Source: an uncultured Oscillospiraceae bacterium
GTDB lineage: Bacteria > Bacillota > Clostridia > Oscillospirales > Acutalibacteraceae
Reading direction: 5' to 3'
NCBI GenBank assembly: GCA_900547305.1
Contig: URGH01000017.1
Coordinates: forward strand, 1-38,595
DNA: 38,595 bases
Part shown: positions 25,340 through 33,388 of the stretch, one piece after another
How positions within the stretch are numbered: position 1 is the stretch's first letter
Layout of the letters: every line of letters begins with the position of its first letter
Notes under the pieces: model-generated
What the model was told of the DNA's origin: nothing
Database searches by the model: none
What the model saw: only the letters and a program-made list of their open reading frames with translations
Position numbers and translations under genes: made by a program

Positions 25340-26869
25340 TCACATAAAGGGCGCGAAAATATGGAGCAGCGCCTGCTTAAATCGAAGTCTCAGCGGCCGT
25401 TTTTTCCACTCTTCAAGTTTAATTTCGTCGGATATTTTAAAAATCTCCGAAAACTGCTCCTTAATATCAAGCACGGTTGAGTTATCGCATATCCAGGCGC
25501 CGCACTCAAAGTGAAAAATAAAGCTGCGGTAATCCATATTAACGGTGCCCACTGTGGCAATTTTATCATCCGATACAAAGAGCTTTGAGTGAATAAAGCC
25601 GGGCGTGTACTCGTATATTTTCACTCCCGCTTCAAGCAATTCAAGGTAGCTGTATTGCGTTACGGGATGAACATACCATTTATCGGGTATATGCGGCGTT
25701 ACAATGCGCACGTCTATTCCCGACCGCGCCGCCATGCACAAAATACTTGTCATTGTGTTATCGATTATAAGGTAAGGCGAGGCAATATAAACATACTTTT
25801 GCGCGGTGTTAAGTATTTGCATATATATGCCCTCTGCGGGGTTTTTGTTGTTAAGCGGGTCATCGCAATAAGGCAGAACAAAGCCGTCCTCCTCTGCTGA
25901 ATAATTGGAAATATGCGATGAAATATCAAGAATTTCGCCCGTTGTGAATTCCCACATACAGCAGAACATTGCAAGAAAGCTTTTCACCGCCTCGCCCTTT
26001 AACATAATGCCGCTGTCAAGCCAGTGCCCGAACCGTATCATTTTATTTATATATTCATCGCCTATGTTAAAGCCGCCGGTGAACGCCGTTTTACCGTCTA
26101 TCACCACAATTTTGCGGTGGTTGCGGTTGTTCATAAATATATTCATAGAGGGTTTTATCGGGTTAAATACCGATACGTCTATCCCCTCGGCGCGAAGATT
26201 TACTATAAAATCCTTATGCTGGCGCTTTATTGAGCCGAAATCATCAAAAATAATTCTGACCTCTACCCCGTTTGCCGCCTTTTCACTTAAAATTTTGTGT
26301 ATGCCGTCCCACATATCGCCCTCTGCCAATATGAAGAATTCCATATAAATATACCTTTCGGCTTTATTCAGCTCCTCAAGCATACGCTCATACACCTTTT
26401 CGCCGGGCGACAAATACTCGGTATAGGTGTTTGTATAAATCGGATAACCCGATTCGCCCGAAAGATAATCCGCCTGGCGCGAATGGAACATATCGTAATA
26501 TTTTAGCTTTTCACGTACATTTTCCTTTTCTGAAAGTGTGGGCAGGTAGTGAGATTCACAAATCTCCATTTTCCGCCGCAAATGCGGGAAAACGCGCCCG
26601 CCGCCCCAAAGCAGGAATACCGAAATACCGAAAACAGGAAAAACAAGAATAAAAATTATCCAGGTGATTTTGTGGTTCGGGTTGCCGCGGCGGTTTACTA
26701 TATAAATAACAGTTATAACGCCCGCAATTTGCGAAAGCTGATAAATAACAGCAGATTTTTGACTTACATCGTGAAGTACGAAAAATAAAAAAACAAGCTG
26801 AATAAGCAATAAAAGCGCGGAAACTATGATTCTCGTTTGTATTCTTATACCGCGTTTTTTCTCTCTCAC
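25340..26869 (-). CDS. cls: Cardiolipin synthase (phospholipase D family)
   Basis: A 509-residue membrane enzyme joining two phosphatidylglycerol molecules into cardiolipin. Two membrane segments lie near the N-terminus (about 13-33 and 40-60) with a further hydrophobic stretch at about 70-88. Both phospholipase D motifs are intact: HRKIVVID from His251 and HSKLFVSDD from His427, each followed by the usual Gly/Asn residues (GGFNIGDEY, GTVNMDYRS). The start is taken as GTG at 26869, about eight bases after a GGGGG run, giving the normal family length. An in-frame ATG at 26959 would place codons across the promoter at 26895-26923. Confidence 0.93.
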   Translation of the reverse strand: MREKKRGIRIQTRIIVSALLLLIQLVFLFFVLHDVSQKSAVIYQLSQIAGVITVIYIVNRRGNPNHKITWIIFILVFPVFGISVFLLWGGGRVFPHLRRKMEICESHYLPTLSEKENVREKLKYYDMFHSRQADYLSGESGYPIYTNTYTEYLSPGEKVYERMLEELNKAERYIYMEFFILAEGDMWDGIHKILSEKAANGVEVRIIFDDFGSIKRQHKDFIVNLRAEGIDVSVFNPIKPSMNIFMNNRNHRKIVVIDGKTAFTGGFNIGDEYINKMIRFGHWLDSGIMLKGEAVKSFLAMFCCMWEFTTGEILDISSHISNYSAEEDGFVLPYCDDPLNNKNPAEGIYMQILNTAQKYVYIASPYLIIDNTMTSILCMAARSGIDVRIVTPHIPDKWYVHPVTQYSYLELLEAGVKIYEYTPGFIHSKLFVSDDKIATVGTVNMDYRSFIFHFECGAWICDNSTVLDIKEQFSEIFKISDEIKLEEWKKRPLRLRFKQALLHIFAPFM

Positions 26870-26894
26870 AGGCAATTCCCCCCAATACGACAGT

Positions 26895-26923
26895 ATTTTA
26901 CCACAAAATTCCCAAAAAAGCAA
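26895..26923 (-). promoter_or_regulatory. Promoter of cls
   Basis: Minus-strand TTGCTT (26923-26918) and TAAAAT (26900-26895) with a 17-base spacer, 25 bases before the GTG start. Confidence 0.7.
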
Positions 26924-26950
26924 ATCGGAATTTTTAAACCGATAAATTAA

Positions 26951-26984
26951 CCCCGACATTTATCTTTTCAGGTAAGCGTCGGGG
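26951..26984. terminator. Hairpin upstream of cls, possible terminator
   Basis: CCCCGAC (26951-26957) pairs with GTCGGGG (26978-26984); an inner TTATC/GGTAA pairing extends the stem. On the minus strand an AT-rich tail (TTAATTTAT) follows, with no long T run, so termination may be weak. It would serve the truncated gene at 27016-27576 or the short transcript from the promoter at 26990-27019. Confidence 0.55.
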
Positions 26985-26989
26985 GTGTT

Positions 26990-27019
26990 ATTATACTATA
27001 CTTTATCGGCGTTTCTCAA
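26990..27019 (-). promoter_or_regulatory. Promoter-like site overlapping the end of the truncated gene
   Basis: Minus-strand TTGAGA (27019-27014), overlapping the TGA stop, and TATAAT (26995-26990) with an 18-base spacer. A transcript would begin right at the hairpin at 26984-26951 and, if it reads through, reach cls. Confidence 0.5.
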
Positions 27020-27576
27020 AACAGACCTGAGTTCAATTGAAAAAACGAAACAATTCCCAAAGCCGAAATATCCGCTTCGCTTATGATACCGAACGTTCCG
27101 TCCTTGTGAATCACAAGATCCTCCCGCCCGTCCGACGGTACGTCACGGTACAGCTCGCCGTTTCGCAAAACGTAACCGTTTTCCCTAACGCCGTAGTAAT
27201 CGCCGTTTATCGCTAAAATGGCATTGTTGCTCTCGGCAATTTCCGATGTTTTGGCGGTTACGTTTTTCCCGTATGAATTTTCGGCAAGCGCGGTTTTTAA
27301 ATAATCGGCGGAGGAAAGGCGAATATCCGCAATATAAACGGTTGTATCGTTTTTTCTCTGCTCTGTTACGGTAATTGAAATATTTCCGTCCGAATAGGAA
27401 TTATCGGTTACCGCAGCCGTGCTTTCCACGGTTTTCCCGTCGCCGCCGCATGCTGTTTCTTCGTTTGAAGAAGCGTAGGAATATACCCTTGAAATCATAA
27501 ATGTATCGGTTAAAACATACAGCGTAAACGCGGCAAGAACCGCCCCGTAAATAATTCCCCAAAGGTGTTTTTTCAT
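27016..27576 (-). pseudogene. Truncated phosphodiester glycosidase family protein (C-terminal half missing)
   Basis: The 186 residues match, from recall, the N-terminal half of clostridial phosphodiester glycosidase (NAGPA/DUF2233) proteins, normally about 340-360 residues. Features are an N-terminal membrane anchor (LWGIIYGAVLAAFTLYVLTD), a Ser/Thr-rich stretch, and VYIADIRLSS with AILAINGDYYGVRENGYVLRNG. The family continues with a long catalytic part, but here the sequence changes to a short unrelated tail (FFQLNSGLF) and stops. The bases after the stop are promoter and hairpin sequence in all frames. It keeps a ribosome site (GAGGGG) and may still be made, but is unlikely to be an active enzyme. 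Confidence 0.75.
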
Positions 27577-27616
27577 TTTCGATTCCCCTCGGCTTTTTCT
27601 TTTATATAAGAATTAT

Positions 27617-27645
27617 AATATAGGAATATTGTAGTATGATTGAAA
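27617..27645 (-). promoter_or_regulatory. Possible promoter of the truncated glycosidase gene
   Basis: Minus-strand TTTCAA (27645-27640) and TATATT (27622-27617) with a 17-base spacer. An overlapping TATAAT at 27617-27612 lacks a good -35 box. The region is AT-rich, so confidence is low. Confidence 0.4.
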
Positions 27646-27666
27646 CTTTATTAACATTATAGAAAC

Positions 27667-27698
27667 AAACAGACATCCGTCAAGACGAATGTCTGTTT
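27667..27698 (-). terminator. Intrinsic terminator of the ECF/transcobalamin-like operon
   Basis: AAACAGACAT (27667-27676) pairs with ATGTCTGTTT (27689-27698), continued by an inner CGTC-AA-GACG stem (27678-27687). On the minus strand TTTGTTTC follows. It lies 20 bases after the S-component stop codon. Confidence 0.85.
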
Positions 27699-27718
27699 CT
27701 CTTTAACAGTACCGTTAT

Positions 27719-28393
27719 TTACAACCGATATTTATCCTTTATCCGCTCAAGAATTTTGCCTATCGGCTTTGAAAAAACAAGCAGGAATATAACGTTTGAA
27801 ACCGCGTAGATAATTGTAAACTGCGCCGCGGATATAACGGCGGCGGCATAACGCGACAAATTGAAATATCCGTCTGCCCATAGCACCGTCCAAACGTCCA
27901 TAAGAAGCGAATACAGCACCCCCGATACTACGGCATATACTGTCAAAACAATTTTACTTTTCTTTAACGGGTCGGCTATAACGCCCGCCAAAAAGCCGAC
28001 TATGCCCCAGCTGAACATTTGAAAGGGCGTCCATGGGCCCTGCCCGAAATAGAAATTTGATATAACCGCAGCGAGCGCCCCGGTCATAAATCCTGCCTCG
28101 CCGCCGAAATACATTGCGGTTATAACCACCATTGCGGTAACAGGCTTAAAACCGGGAATCGGCGTGAAAATAAACCGCCCTATTACGGATATTGCCACCA
28201 TAGCGGCTATAAGTATCAGTTTTCGCACATCGTTTTCGCTGTGTTCAAAATGAAGAAAAAACGGAACGCAGGAAAGCACCGTTACGCACAGGGAGATCCA
28301 CGCATACTGCTTTTCCTTAAAAAGCAGCGCGCCGCCTAAAACAACCGCGGGAACTATAAGGCACAGTATTATGTATGACAGCCATTTTCTCAT
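27719..28393 (-). CDS. ECF transporter S component (CbrT-like, predicted corrinoid-specific)
   Basis: A 224-residue integral membrane protein with about seven hydrophobic segments, the substrate-binding subunit of an energy-coupling factor importer. The mid-protein segment FGQGPWTPFQMFSWG and the extra N-terminal helices before VISVIGRFIF resemble, from memory, the S components predicted for cobalamin or related B12 compounds (CbrT/CblT). The specificity is a prediction, not a demonstrated fact. ATG at 28393 overlaps the ATPase stop as ATGA, so the subunits are coupled. It is the last gene of the operon, followed by a strong terminator. Confidence 0.85.
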   Translation of the reverse strand: MRKWLSYIILCLIVPAVVLGGALLFKEKQYAWISLCVTVLSCVPFFLHFEHSENDVRKLILIAAMVAISVIGRFIFTPIPGFKPVTAMVVITAMYFGGEAGFMTGALAAVISNFYFGQGPWTPFQMFSWGIVGFLAGVIADPLKKSKIVLTVYAVVSGVLYSLLMDVWTVLWADGYFNLSRYAAAVISAAQFTIIYAVSNVIFLLVFSKPIGKILERIKDKYRL

Positions 28394-30069
28394 TCGCCGT
28401 TCCTCCCGCTTTCCTTAGCGCACGCAATAACCTGCCCGCACGTTACGGCATTTTTCCAAATATTCCGCGCCATGCGGTTGGCGGCGGTGGTATAAAAATT
28501 ATTTTCGGAAAAGAATTTTTCGGGCACATCGGCGGATAATATTTCACCGTCGAAGAAAAGGGCGCATCTGTCGGCGTTTTCGGCGGCAAATTCCACATCG
28601 TGAGTGACCGTAAGAACCGTTAAACCGTCATTTTTCAAAGAGGCGAGAATTTCCTTTAACGTCCGCTTTGAATAAGCGTCCAGACCCTTTGTAGGCTCGT
28701 CAAGTAAAAGTATTTCCGGCTCAAGCAGTAGCATTTTAGCAATGGCGCATTTTTGCTGCTCGCCCCCGCTCAAATCAAACGGGTGCTTGTTAAGAATATG
28801 CGATATGCCGATTTTTTCGGCAACCGCGTCTGTTTTTTGAGTGCGTTCGTTTTTCGGAATATCCAACGCTTCAAGAATTTCCGTGAAATCCTCACGCACG
28901 GTATCCTTAATAAAAACGGTTTGCGGATTTTGCGGCAGGTACGCCAGCTTTTTGCGGTATAAGGAATTCCCCTTATACTCCTTTATGGGCTTACCGTCAA
29001 TCAGAACCTTGCCGCGGTAGGCTTTATTAAGCCCCGATATAACATTGAGCATTGTGGTTTTTCCCGTGCCGTTACCGCCGAGAATACAGTAAATTTCACC
29101 GCGGTGAACCCGCAGCGATGTTGCCCTGAGAATATCGGGAAGATCCCTTTCGTAACGAAACCATACGTTTTTCAATTCTATAACTATATCATCGTTCGGG
29201 CAATAAACAGGGTATTTCGGCTGAAAATCGGTATCCGCAAAATATTTTTGCAGAAAATCCCTGCCCTCTCTTACCGTCAAAGGGCAATCATCCTTAATAT
29301 TCAGCGCGTTGTATATGCGCACGGCGCTCGGCAGCCCGTACATCATCGGGTGATCCCGCCGTATTTCGGCAAGCGACGCGCCGATATTTCCCGGGGTATC
29401 ATAAAGCAGAACCCCGCCGTTTTCCATAACAAGAACCCTATCGGCAATCGGAAAAACCTCTTCAAGCCTGTGCTCAACCAAAATTACCGTAAGCCCCAGC
29501 TCGCGGTTAAGTTTTTGCAGCGTCGCGATAAAATCCGCCGCGGCTATCGGGTCAAGCTGACTTGTAGGTTCGTCGAGAATAAGTATTTCGGGCTGCATAA
29601 CCATAACGGCGGCAAGATTCAAAAGCTGCTTCTGACCGCCCGAAAGCTCGTCCGTCTTTCTGCGGAACCAGTCCTCAATACCGAAATAGCTTGCCATTTC
29701 TCCTACCCGCCTGCGGATTACATCGGTCGGAACGCCCATATTTTCAAGGCCGAAAGCCAGCTCGTGCCATACCTTGTCGGTCACTATCTGGTTATCGGGA
29801 TTTTGGAGAACATAGCCTATTTCGCAGGCGCTTGTTTTATTATCAAGCTCGCGCAGCGGTACTCCCTTATAAAAAATTTCTCCGGTCATATCTCCCGCGG
29901 GGGTCAGTTCCCTTTTAAGCAGTTTTAACAGCGTGGTTTTACCGCAGCCCGATTCGCCGCATACGACCGTAAACTCACCGCTGTTTACCGACAGGCTTAC
30001 ATGCTCCACCGCGTTTTGCTCCGCTTTTGCATAACGGAAGCTCAAATCTTCGATACGTAATATTTCCAT
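28390..30069 (-). CDS. ECF transporter ATPase, two ABC domains fused (CbrU-like)
   Basis: A 559-residue cytoplasmic ATPase that replaces the usual EcfA1/EcfA2 pair with one chain. Domain 1 (about 1-230) has Walker A GESGCGKTT at 38-46, signature LSGGQ and Walker B ILILDEP. Domain 2 (about 285-540) has Walker A GGNGTGKTT, signature LSGGEQQ and Walker B ILLLDEP. Both sites look intact. A duplicated ATPase of this kind is a named part of the predicted cobalamin transporter set CbrTUV. ATG at 30069 lies inside the end of the EcfT gene (28-base overlap) with AAAGGAGG seven bases upstream. Confidence 0.94.
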   Translation of the reverse strand: MEILRIEDLSFRYAKAEQNAVEHVSLSVNSGEFTVVCGESGCGKTTLLKLLKRELTPAGDMTGEIFYKGVPLRELDNKTSACEIGYVLQNPDNQIVTDKVWHELAFGLENMGVPTDVIRRRVGEMASYFGIEDWFRRKTDELSGGQKQLLNLAAVMVMQPEILILDEPTSQLDPIAAADFIATLQKLNRELGLTVILVEHRLEEVFPIADRVLVMENGGVLLYDTPGNIGASLAEIRRDHPMMYGLPSAVRIYNALNIKDDCPLTVREGRDFLQKYFADTDFQPKYPVYCPNDDIVIELKNVWFRYERDLPDILRATSLRVHRGEIYCILGGNGTGKTTMLNVISGLNKAYRGKVLIDGKPIKEYKGNSLYRKKLAYLPQNPQTVFIKDTVREDFTEILEALDIPKNERTQKTDAVAEKIGISHILNKHPFDLSGGEQQKCAIAKMLLLEPEILLLDEPTKGLDAYSKRTLKEILASLKNDGLTVLTVTHDVEFAAENADRCALFFDGEILSADVPEKFFSENNFYTTAANRMARNIWKNAVTCGQVIACAKESGRNGE

Positions 30070-30923
30070 ATAAGCGCCTCCTTTACTTCAATAATAAACG
30101 GGCAAAACGATAAAATTCCGAAAGAAATATAAACGAATACCGCAAACGGCGTTAAAGGTATTTCGCTTATGCGCGGGTAATAGTAAAAATCAAGCCGCGA
30201 CAGTGCCGCGCCCGCTAAAGTAATGCCGAGCAGCGCCGCGCAAACCGCAAGCAAAATACCGTCGTTCACATGAAAACGGAAAAGCGAAAAGCTGCTTCTG
30301 CCCTTAATGCCGTAGCCCCTTGCTTTCATTGAATCGGCTGTTTCTATGGAATTTTCAAGCGACCATGAAATCATAGCCGTAAATACGCGCAGGGCGCTTT
30401 TAATTCTGTCGGTATAGCTTTTTGAAGAGTACAGCCCCATTGCCCTTTGCGCCCTGCTCACCCTCTTCATTTGCCGCTTGAACAGAGGGATAAACCTAAG
30501 CGCCATTGATAAAATAAGCGAAAGTTTCGGAATAGCCTTGCCGAAAAGGTAAAGGAACTTATCGCTTGTCATAATAGCACTGTAGCATTTGCACCACAGC
30601 ATAACGCCGATTACCGTAACCGCGATTGCGGCGCCGTATATAAACGCCTCTAATGTAACGGGATTTCCGTTAAGGAAAAACAGCGGTGTTACGCCGTTAT
30701 GGGAAAACAAGGGGTTGGTAACCGCCACCATTAAAAACATGGGAGCGTAAAAAGCAAAATCGGACAGCACCTGACGCCTGCGCGATAAAATAACCGAAAA
30801 CGCGCATCCGCCGAGCAGCGCCGAAAGCTGTAATACGGGATTCTGCACAAACATTGAAACCAGCAAAACAGAGAGGAAGTACGTCATAAGTACCAACGGA
30901 TGATAATTTCCGAACGCCCTCAT
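30042..30923 (-). CDS. ECF transporter transmembrane subunit EcfT (CbrV-like)
   Basis: A 293-residue membrane protein that couples ATP hydrolysis to the S component. Several hydrophobic segments flank two cytosolic coupling stretches: KRVSRAQRAMGLY at about 150-162 and ADSMKARGYG near 200. The latter is the typical A-R-G motif that contacts the ATPase. ATG at 30923 has GGAGGTG upstream and overlaps the preceding gene as ATGA. With its neighbours it gives a complete, dedicated group I ECF transporter. Confidence 0.94.
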   Translation of the reverse strand: MRAFGNYHPLVLMTYFLSVLLVSMFVQNPVLQLSALLGGCAFSVILSRRRQVLSDFAFYAPMFLMVAVTNPLFSHNGVTPLFFLNGNPVTLEAFIYGAAIAVTVIGVMLWCKCYSAIMTSDKFLYLFGKAIPKLSLILSMALRFIPLFKRQMKRVSRAQRAMGLYSSKSYTDRIKSALRVFTAMISWSLENSIETADSMKARGYGIKGRSSFSLFRFHVNDGILLAVCAALLGITLAGAALSRLDFYYYPRISEIPLTPFAVFVYISFGILSFCPFIIEVKEALIWKYYVSKI

Positions 30924-31474
30924 TTTTCTTCACCTCCCATAAAATAACAGCCGACGTCGTTTCCGAGGCTGCAGGTGTATACCCACTCAATAACCTGCCC
31001 GTCCCTGAGCTTGTATTTTGAACAGCCATAGTTCGGAAACTCCCCGTCCACACGGTACATCCAGCCCGAAAGCGGACCGCAGGAAAATTCGTAAAGATAG
31101 TTTATACCCTGAATATATACGCTTCCGTAGCTGTTTTCGTCCGCTCCCTGAAATTCCATTTGTATTCTGTTATACCGCACAGCCCTGTCTAAAATATCAA
31201 AGACGGTATCTCCCTCTCGCAGCACATATTCGGTTTCGGGGAGAATAACGCCGTCGGGCGGAACAAATTCATCAGATCGGAGGGCGGGGTCGAGATCGCC
31301 GTAATTTTCAAGAACGGTATTGCAGCGAATACTGATTTTTACCGTCTCGCTCTCGGGGGTTATATCGTCAATATGCGTAAGATAATACTCGTCTACCGAC
31401 TGAATATGCGTTCCGTTTATAACCGCCGCAATAATCAAAACAATAGCGAATATCGCAAGAATATCCTTTTTCAT
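30920..31474 (-). CDS. Membrane-tethered transcobalamin-like C-terminal domain protein (DUF4430)
   Basis: A 184-residue protein with an N-terminal hydrophobic anchor or signal (DILAIFAIVLIIAAVINGT, 4-22), then a domain of the DUF4430 type, also described as transcobalamin-like C-terminal. The diagnostic part is GPLSGWMYRVDGEFPNYGC at about 133-151, followed by YKLRDGQVIEWVYT. In transcobalamin and intrinsic factor the equivalent beta domain caps the bound B12. There is no lipobox, so it is likely held by its uncleaved N-terminal helix or secreted. ATG at 31474 has AAGGGGG upstream. It overlaps EcfT by four bases, which ties it firmly to the transporter. Confidence 0.88.
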   Translation of the reverse strand: MKKDILAIFAIVLIIAAVINGTHIQSVDEYYLTHIDDITPESETVKISIRCNTVLENYGDLDPALRSDEFVPPDGVILPETEYVLREGDTVFDILDRAVRYNRIQMEFQGADENSYGSVYIQGINYLYEFSCGPLSGWMYRVDGEFPNYGCSKYKLRDGQVIEWVYTCSLGNDVGCYFMGGEEK

Positions 31475-31499
31475 ACCGTACCGTTCCCCCTTTTTCGGT

Positions 31500-33371
31500 T
31501 TATTCGTCTTTATAAAGAGCCGCCAGCTCTTCCATTTCGGCTTCCTTTTTGCGCCGCTTTAATTTTATGCGCCGAATAAGCAGCACCGCGGTAACGGCGG
31601 CAATTACGCATAAAACAACCGCGATAATAATTCCGCGAAGTAAATTATCTATCTTGGTTTTTGTTTTAATAACGTCTTCCCAGCGCTCGATTTTCTGCCT
31701 GTCGTATTCAGCCAGCGCATTATAGCGTTTTACAATGCCGTCAACCGTTTTTTTATCGCTTATTTTCATTTTGTCAAACGGGTACAGCTTTTTCTTAATA
31801 TCGGAATTGATTGAGTCTATCTCCGCCTGAACCGCCGCTATTGCCGCCTTTGCGGCGGTGAGCTTTTCAAGGTACTTTTCCTTACCCTCAAAATCTTCCG
31901 AATTTTTCAATTTATCAAGCAATGAAGTTACAAGCACATATTGCTCGGTCGAGGGCTTTGCGGGCAGGTTATCTGCCGCCTTTCGGTCGGAAGCGGAAAA
32001 ATAAAGCAGAGCGGCAGTCTCTTCCGAATCTTTCGGGCTTTCGGTCACCTTGGTTGTATCGGCAATTTCGGTTATATCAACGCCCGCCTTTTTTGCCGCG
32101 TTCGATAAACGGCGGTAATTGCTTACATAGCGCCTTTCCCCCTCGGGAATGGAATAATAAGCGGTAAGCAGCTCTTTAATTTCATTTGCCGACGCGCCTA
32201 TGCCGTCAATGCGCGCTTTAAGGTCGTCTATACGTTTTTTAAGCGCCGTGCTTTGTTCGCCGCGGAAATCGTAAAGCGCCCTCATTCCGTTTTTATATCT
32301 CCAAAGCGCCGCCATTGTATATAGCGTTTGTTCGCTCGCCATTGTGTTCGATTTATCTGGCAGTGAGGTGGGATTATCGGGGTCGTAGGTAAAGGAATGA
32401 ATAAACCCGCCGTCCGCCATTCGGTATTTCAATATACCGTCAAGTAATGTATTTCCGTTTTTCATAAACCGTTTATCTGTTAACGGGTCAATTCCGAGCG
32501 AGCAGAGCGCTACTACCACCTGATCGGTGCTTTCAACGTTTTCCGTTCCCCAGCTTGCAAAATCGCCCGTATCAAGCTGTTGCTTTGAAAGACATTCAAG
32601 CGCTTCGTCCACAATTTGATAAACGGCTTTGGTAACCTTTTTTTTATTGATTCTTTGGGTATAGGTATAGCTTTTCTCTCTGTTGTAATAGGGCGCCAGC
32701 GCCTGCAGTGCCATTGCCGTAATATCGGCGTCGGCGGTTTTTCCGCTTAAAGCAAAGCCGCCATCGGTCAACTGCTGCTTTATTATTTCAACGATTATAT
32801 CGTCGCGGGTGTAATAAGCGCCATCGGGTACTTCGTAACTCATGCTGTCAAGCGTTATAAGCCCCCATATCCAGCCGTTAATGCCCTGCCTGCCGAGCGG
32901 CGTTGTTTTACCTCGGTCATAGGTGCCGTCAGCAATAAGGTTTATGCTTTCCCCGCCGCTGTCTTTTCCTATATTCGTAGGGTCGCCGCCCATTGCAAGA
33001 ACCGCAAGGGCAATTCGGTGCCACTCAGTAGCCTTGGCGGCGCTTAGCTTGCCCGATTGCTTATATCTTTCCTCTATCCTGTCCTTAATAACGGCAAGAT
33101 AGCCCGCGTTGTTGTCCTTAATTCCCAGTCTGCCAAGCCCTATAGGGAACCAGTCGCCCGGGGTAGTTCCGGCAAGCTCCAAAAACTTATCGTTTATAAG
33201 AAAACCGTCGGAAGCAGAGCCTACATCGCTTTTTTTCCATTCTATAATCCCGTTCGCCACTGACATTATGTCATATGCTCCGCCGCTGTGCGGCGTATCG
33301 GCGCAAACACACACCGAACATGTAAAAACCGTAATAACAAATAAAATCACGGCGGTTATCCGTTTTAACAT
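31500..33371 (-). CDS. Membrane-anchored alpha/alpha-toroid protein (prenyltransferase/squalene oxidase repeat; transcobalamin alpha-domain-like)
   Basis: About 623 residues. A signal peptide (LKRITAVILFVITVFTCSVCVCA) is followed by an alpha/alpha-toroid of about 350 residues with repeats such as ADITAMALQALAPYYN, DQVVVALCSLGIDP and LYTMAALWRYKNG. This is the fold shared by terpenoid cyclases, prenyltransferases and the B12-binding barrel of transcobalamin. A helical, coiled stretch (about 380-570), one membrane segment (about 577-597) and a basic cytosolic tail follow. No cyclase or prenyltransferase catalytic motif was seen, which favours a binding role. ATG at 33371 is used because GAGGG precedes it. 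It has a paralogue at 34925-38595. Confidence 0.85.
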   Translation of the reverse strand: MLKRITAVILFVITVFTCSVCVCADTPHSGGAYDIMSVANGIIEWKKSDVGSASDGFLINDKFLELAGTTPGDWFPIGLGRLGIKDNNAGYLAVIKDRIEERYKQSGKLSAAKATEWHRIALAVLAMGGDPTNIGKDSGGESINLIADGTYDRGKTTPLGRQGINGWIWGLITLDSMSYEVPDGAYYTRDDIIVEIIKQQLTDGGFALSGKTADADITAMALQALAPYYNREKSYTYTQRINKKKVTKAVYQIVDEALECLSKQQLDTGDFASWGTENVESTDQVVVALCSLGIDPLTDKRFMKNGNTLLDGILKYRMADGGFIHSFTYDPDNPTSLPDKSNTMASEQTLYTMAALWRYKNGMRALYDFRGEQSTALKKRIDDLKARIDGIGASANEIKELLTAYYSIPEGERRYVSNYRRLSNAAKKAGVDITEIADTTKVTESPKDSEETAALLYFSASDRKAADNLPAKPSTEQYVLVTSLLDKLKNSEDFEGKEKYLEKLTAAKAAIAAVQAEIDSINSDIKKKLYPFDKMKISDKKTVDGIVKRYNALAEYDRQKIERWEDVIKTKTKIDNLLRGIIIAVVLCVIAAVTAVLLIRRIKLKRRKKEAEMEELAALYKDE

Positions 33372-33388
33372 GCGTTTGCCCTCTTTTC

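Noticed and set aside
26867..26959. The longer cardiolipin synthase start at 26959
   Set aside because: The extra 30 codons would cover a good promoter at 26895-26923 and have no ribosome site; GTG at 26869 has one and gives the normal family length.
29104..29928. A 274-codon open frame on the plus strand inside the ECF ATPase gene
   Set aside because: It is antisense to a protein with all ABC motifs, has no recognisable domain and no ribosome site; it is a frame shadow of the GC-rich third positions.
31500..33371. A true squalene cyclase or prenyltransferase enzyme
   Set aside because: Only the generic alpha/alpha-toroid repeats match. The DxDD-type cyclase motif and prenyltransferase zinc ligands were not seen, and the protein is exported and membrane-anchored next to a transporter.
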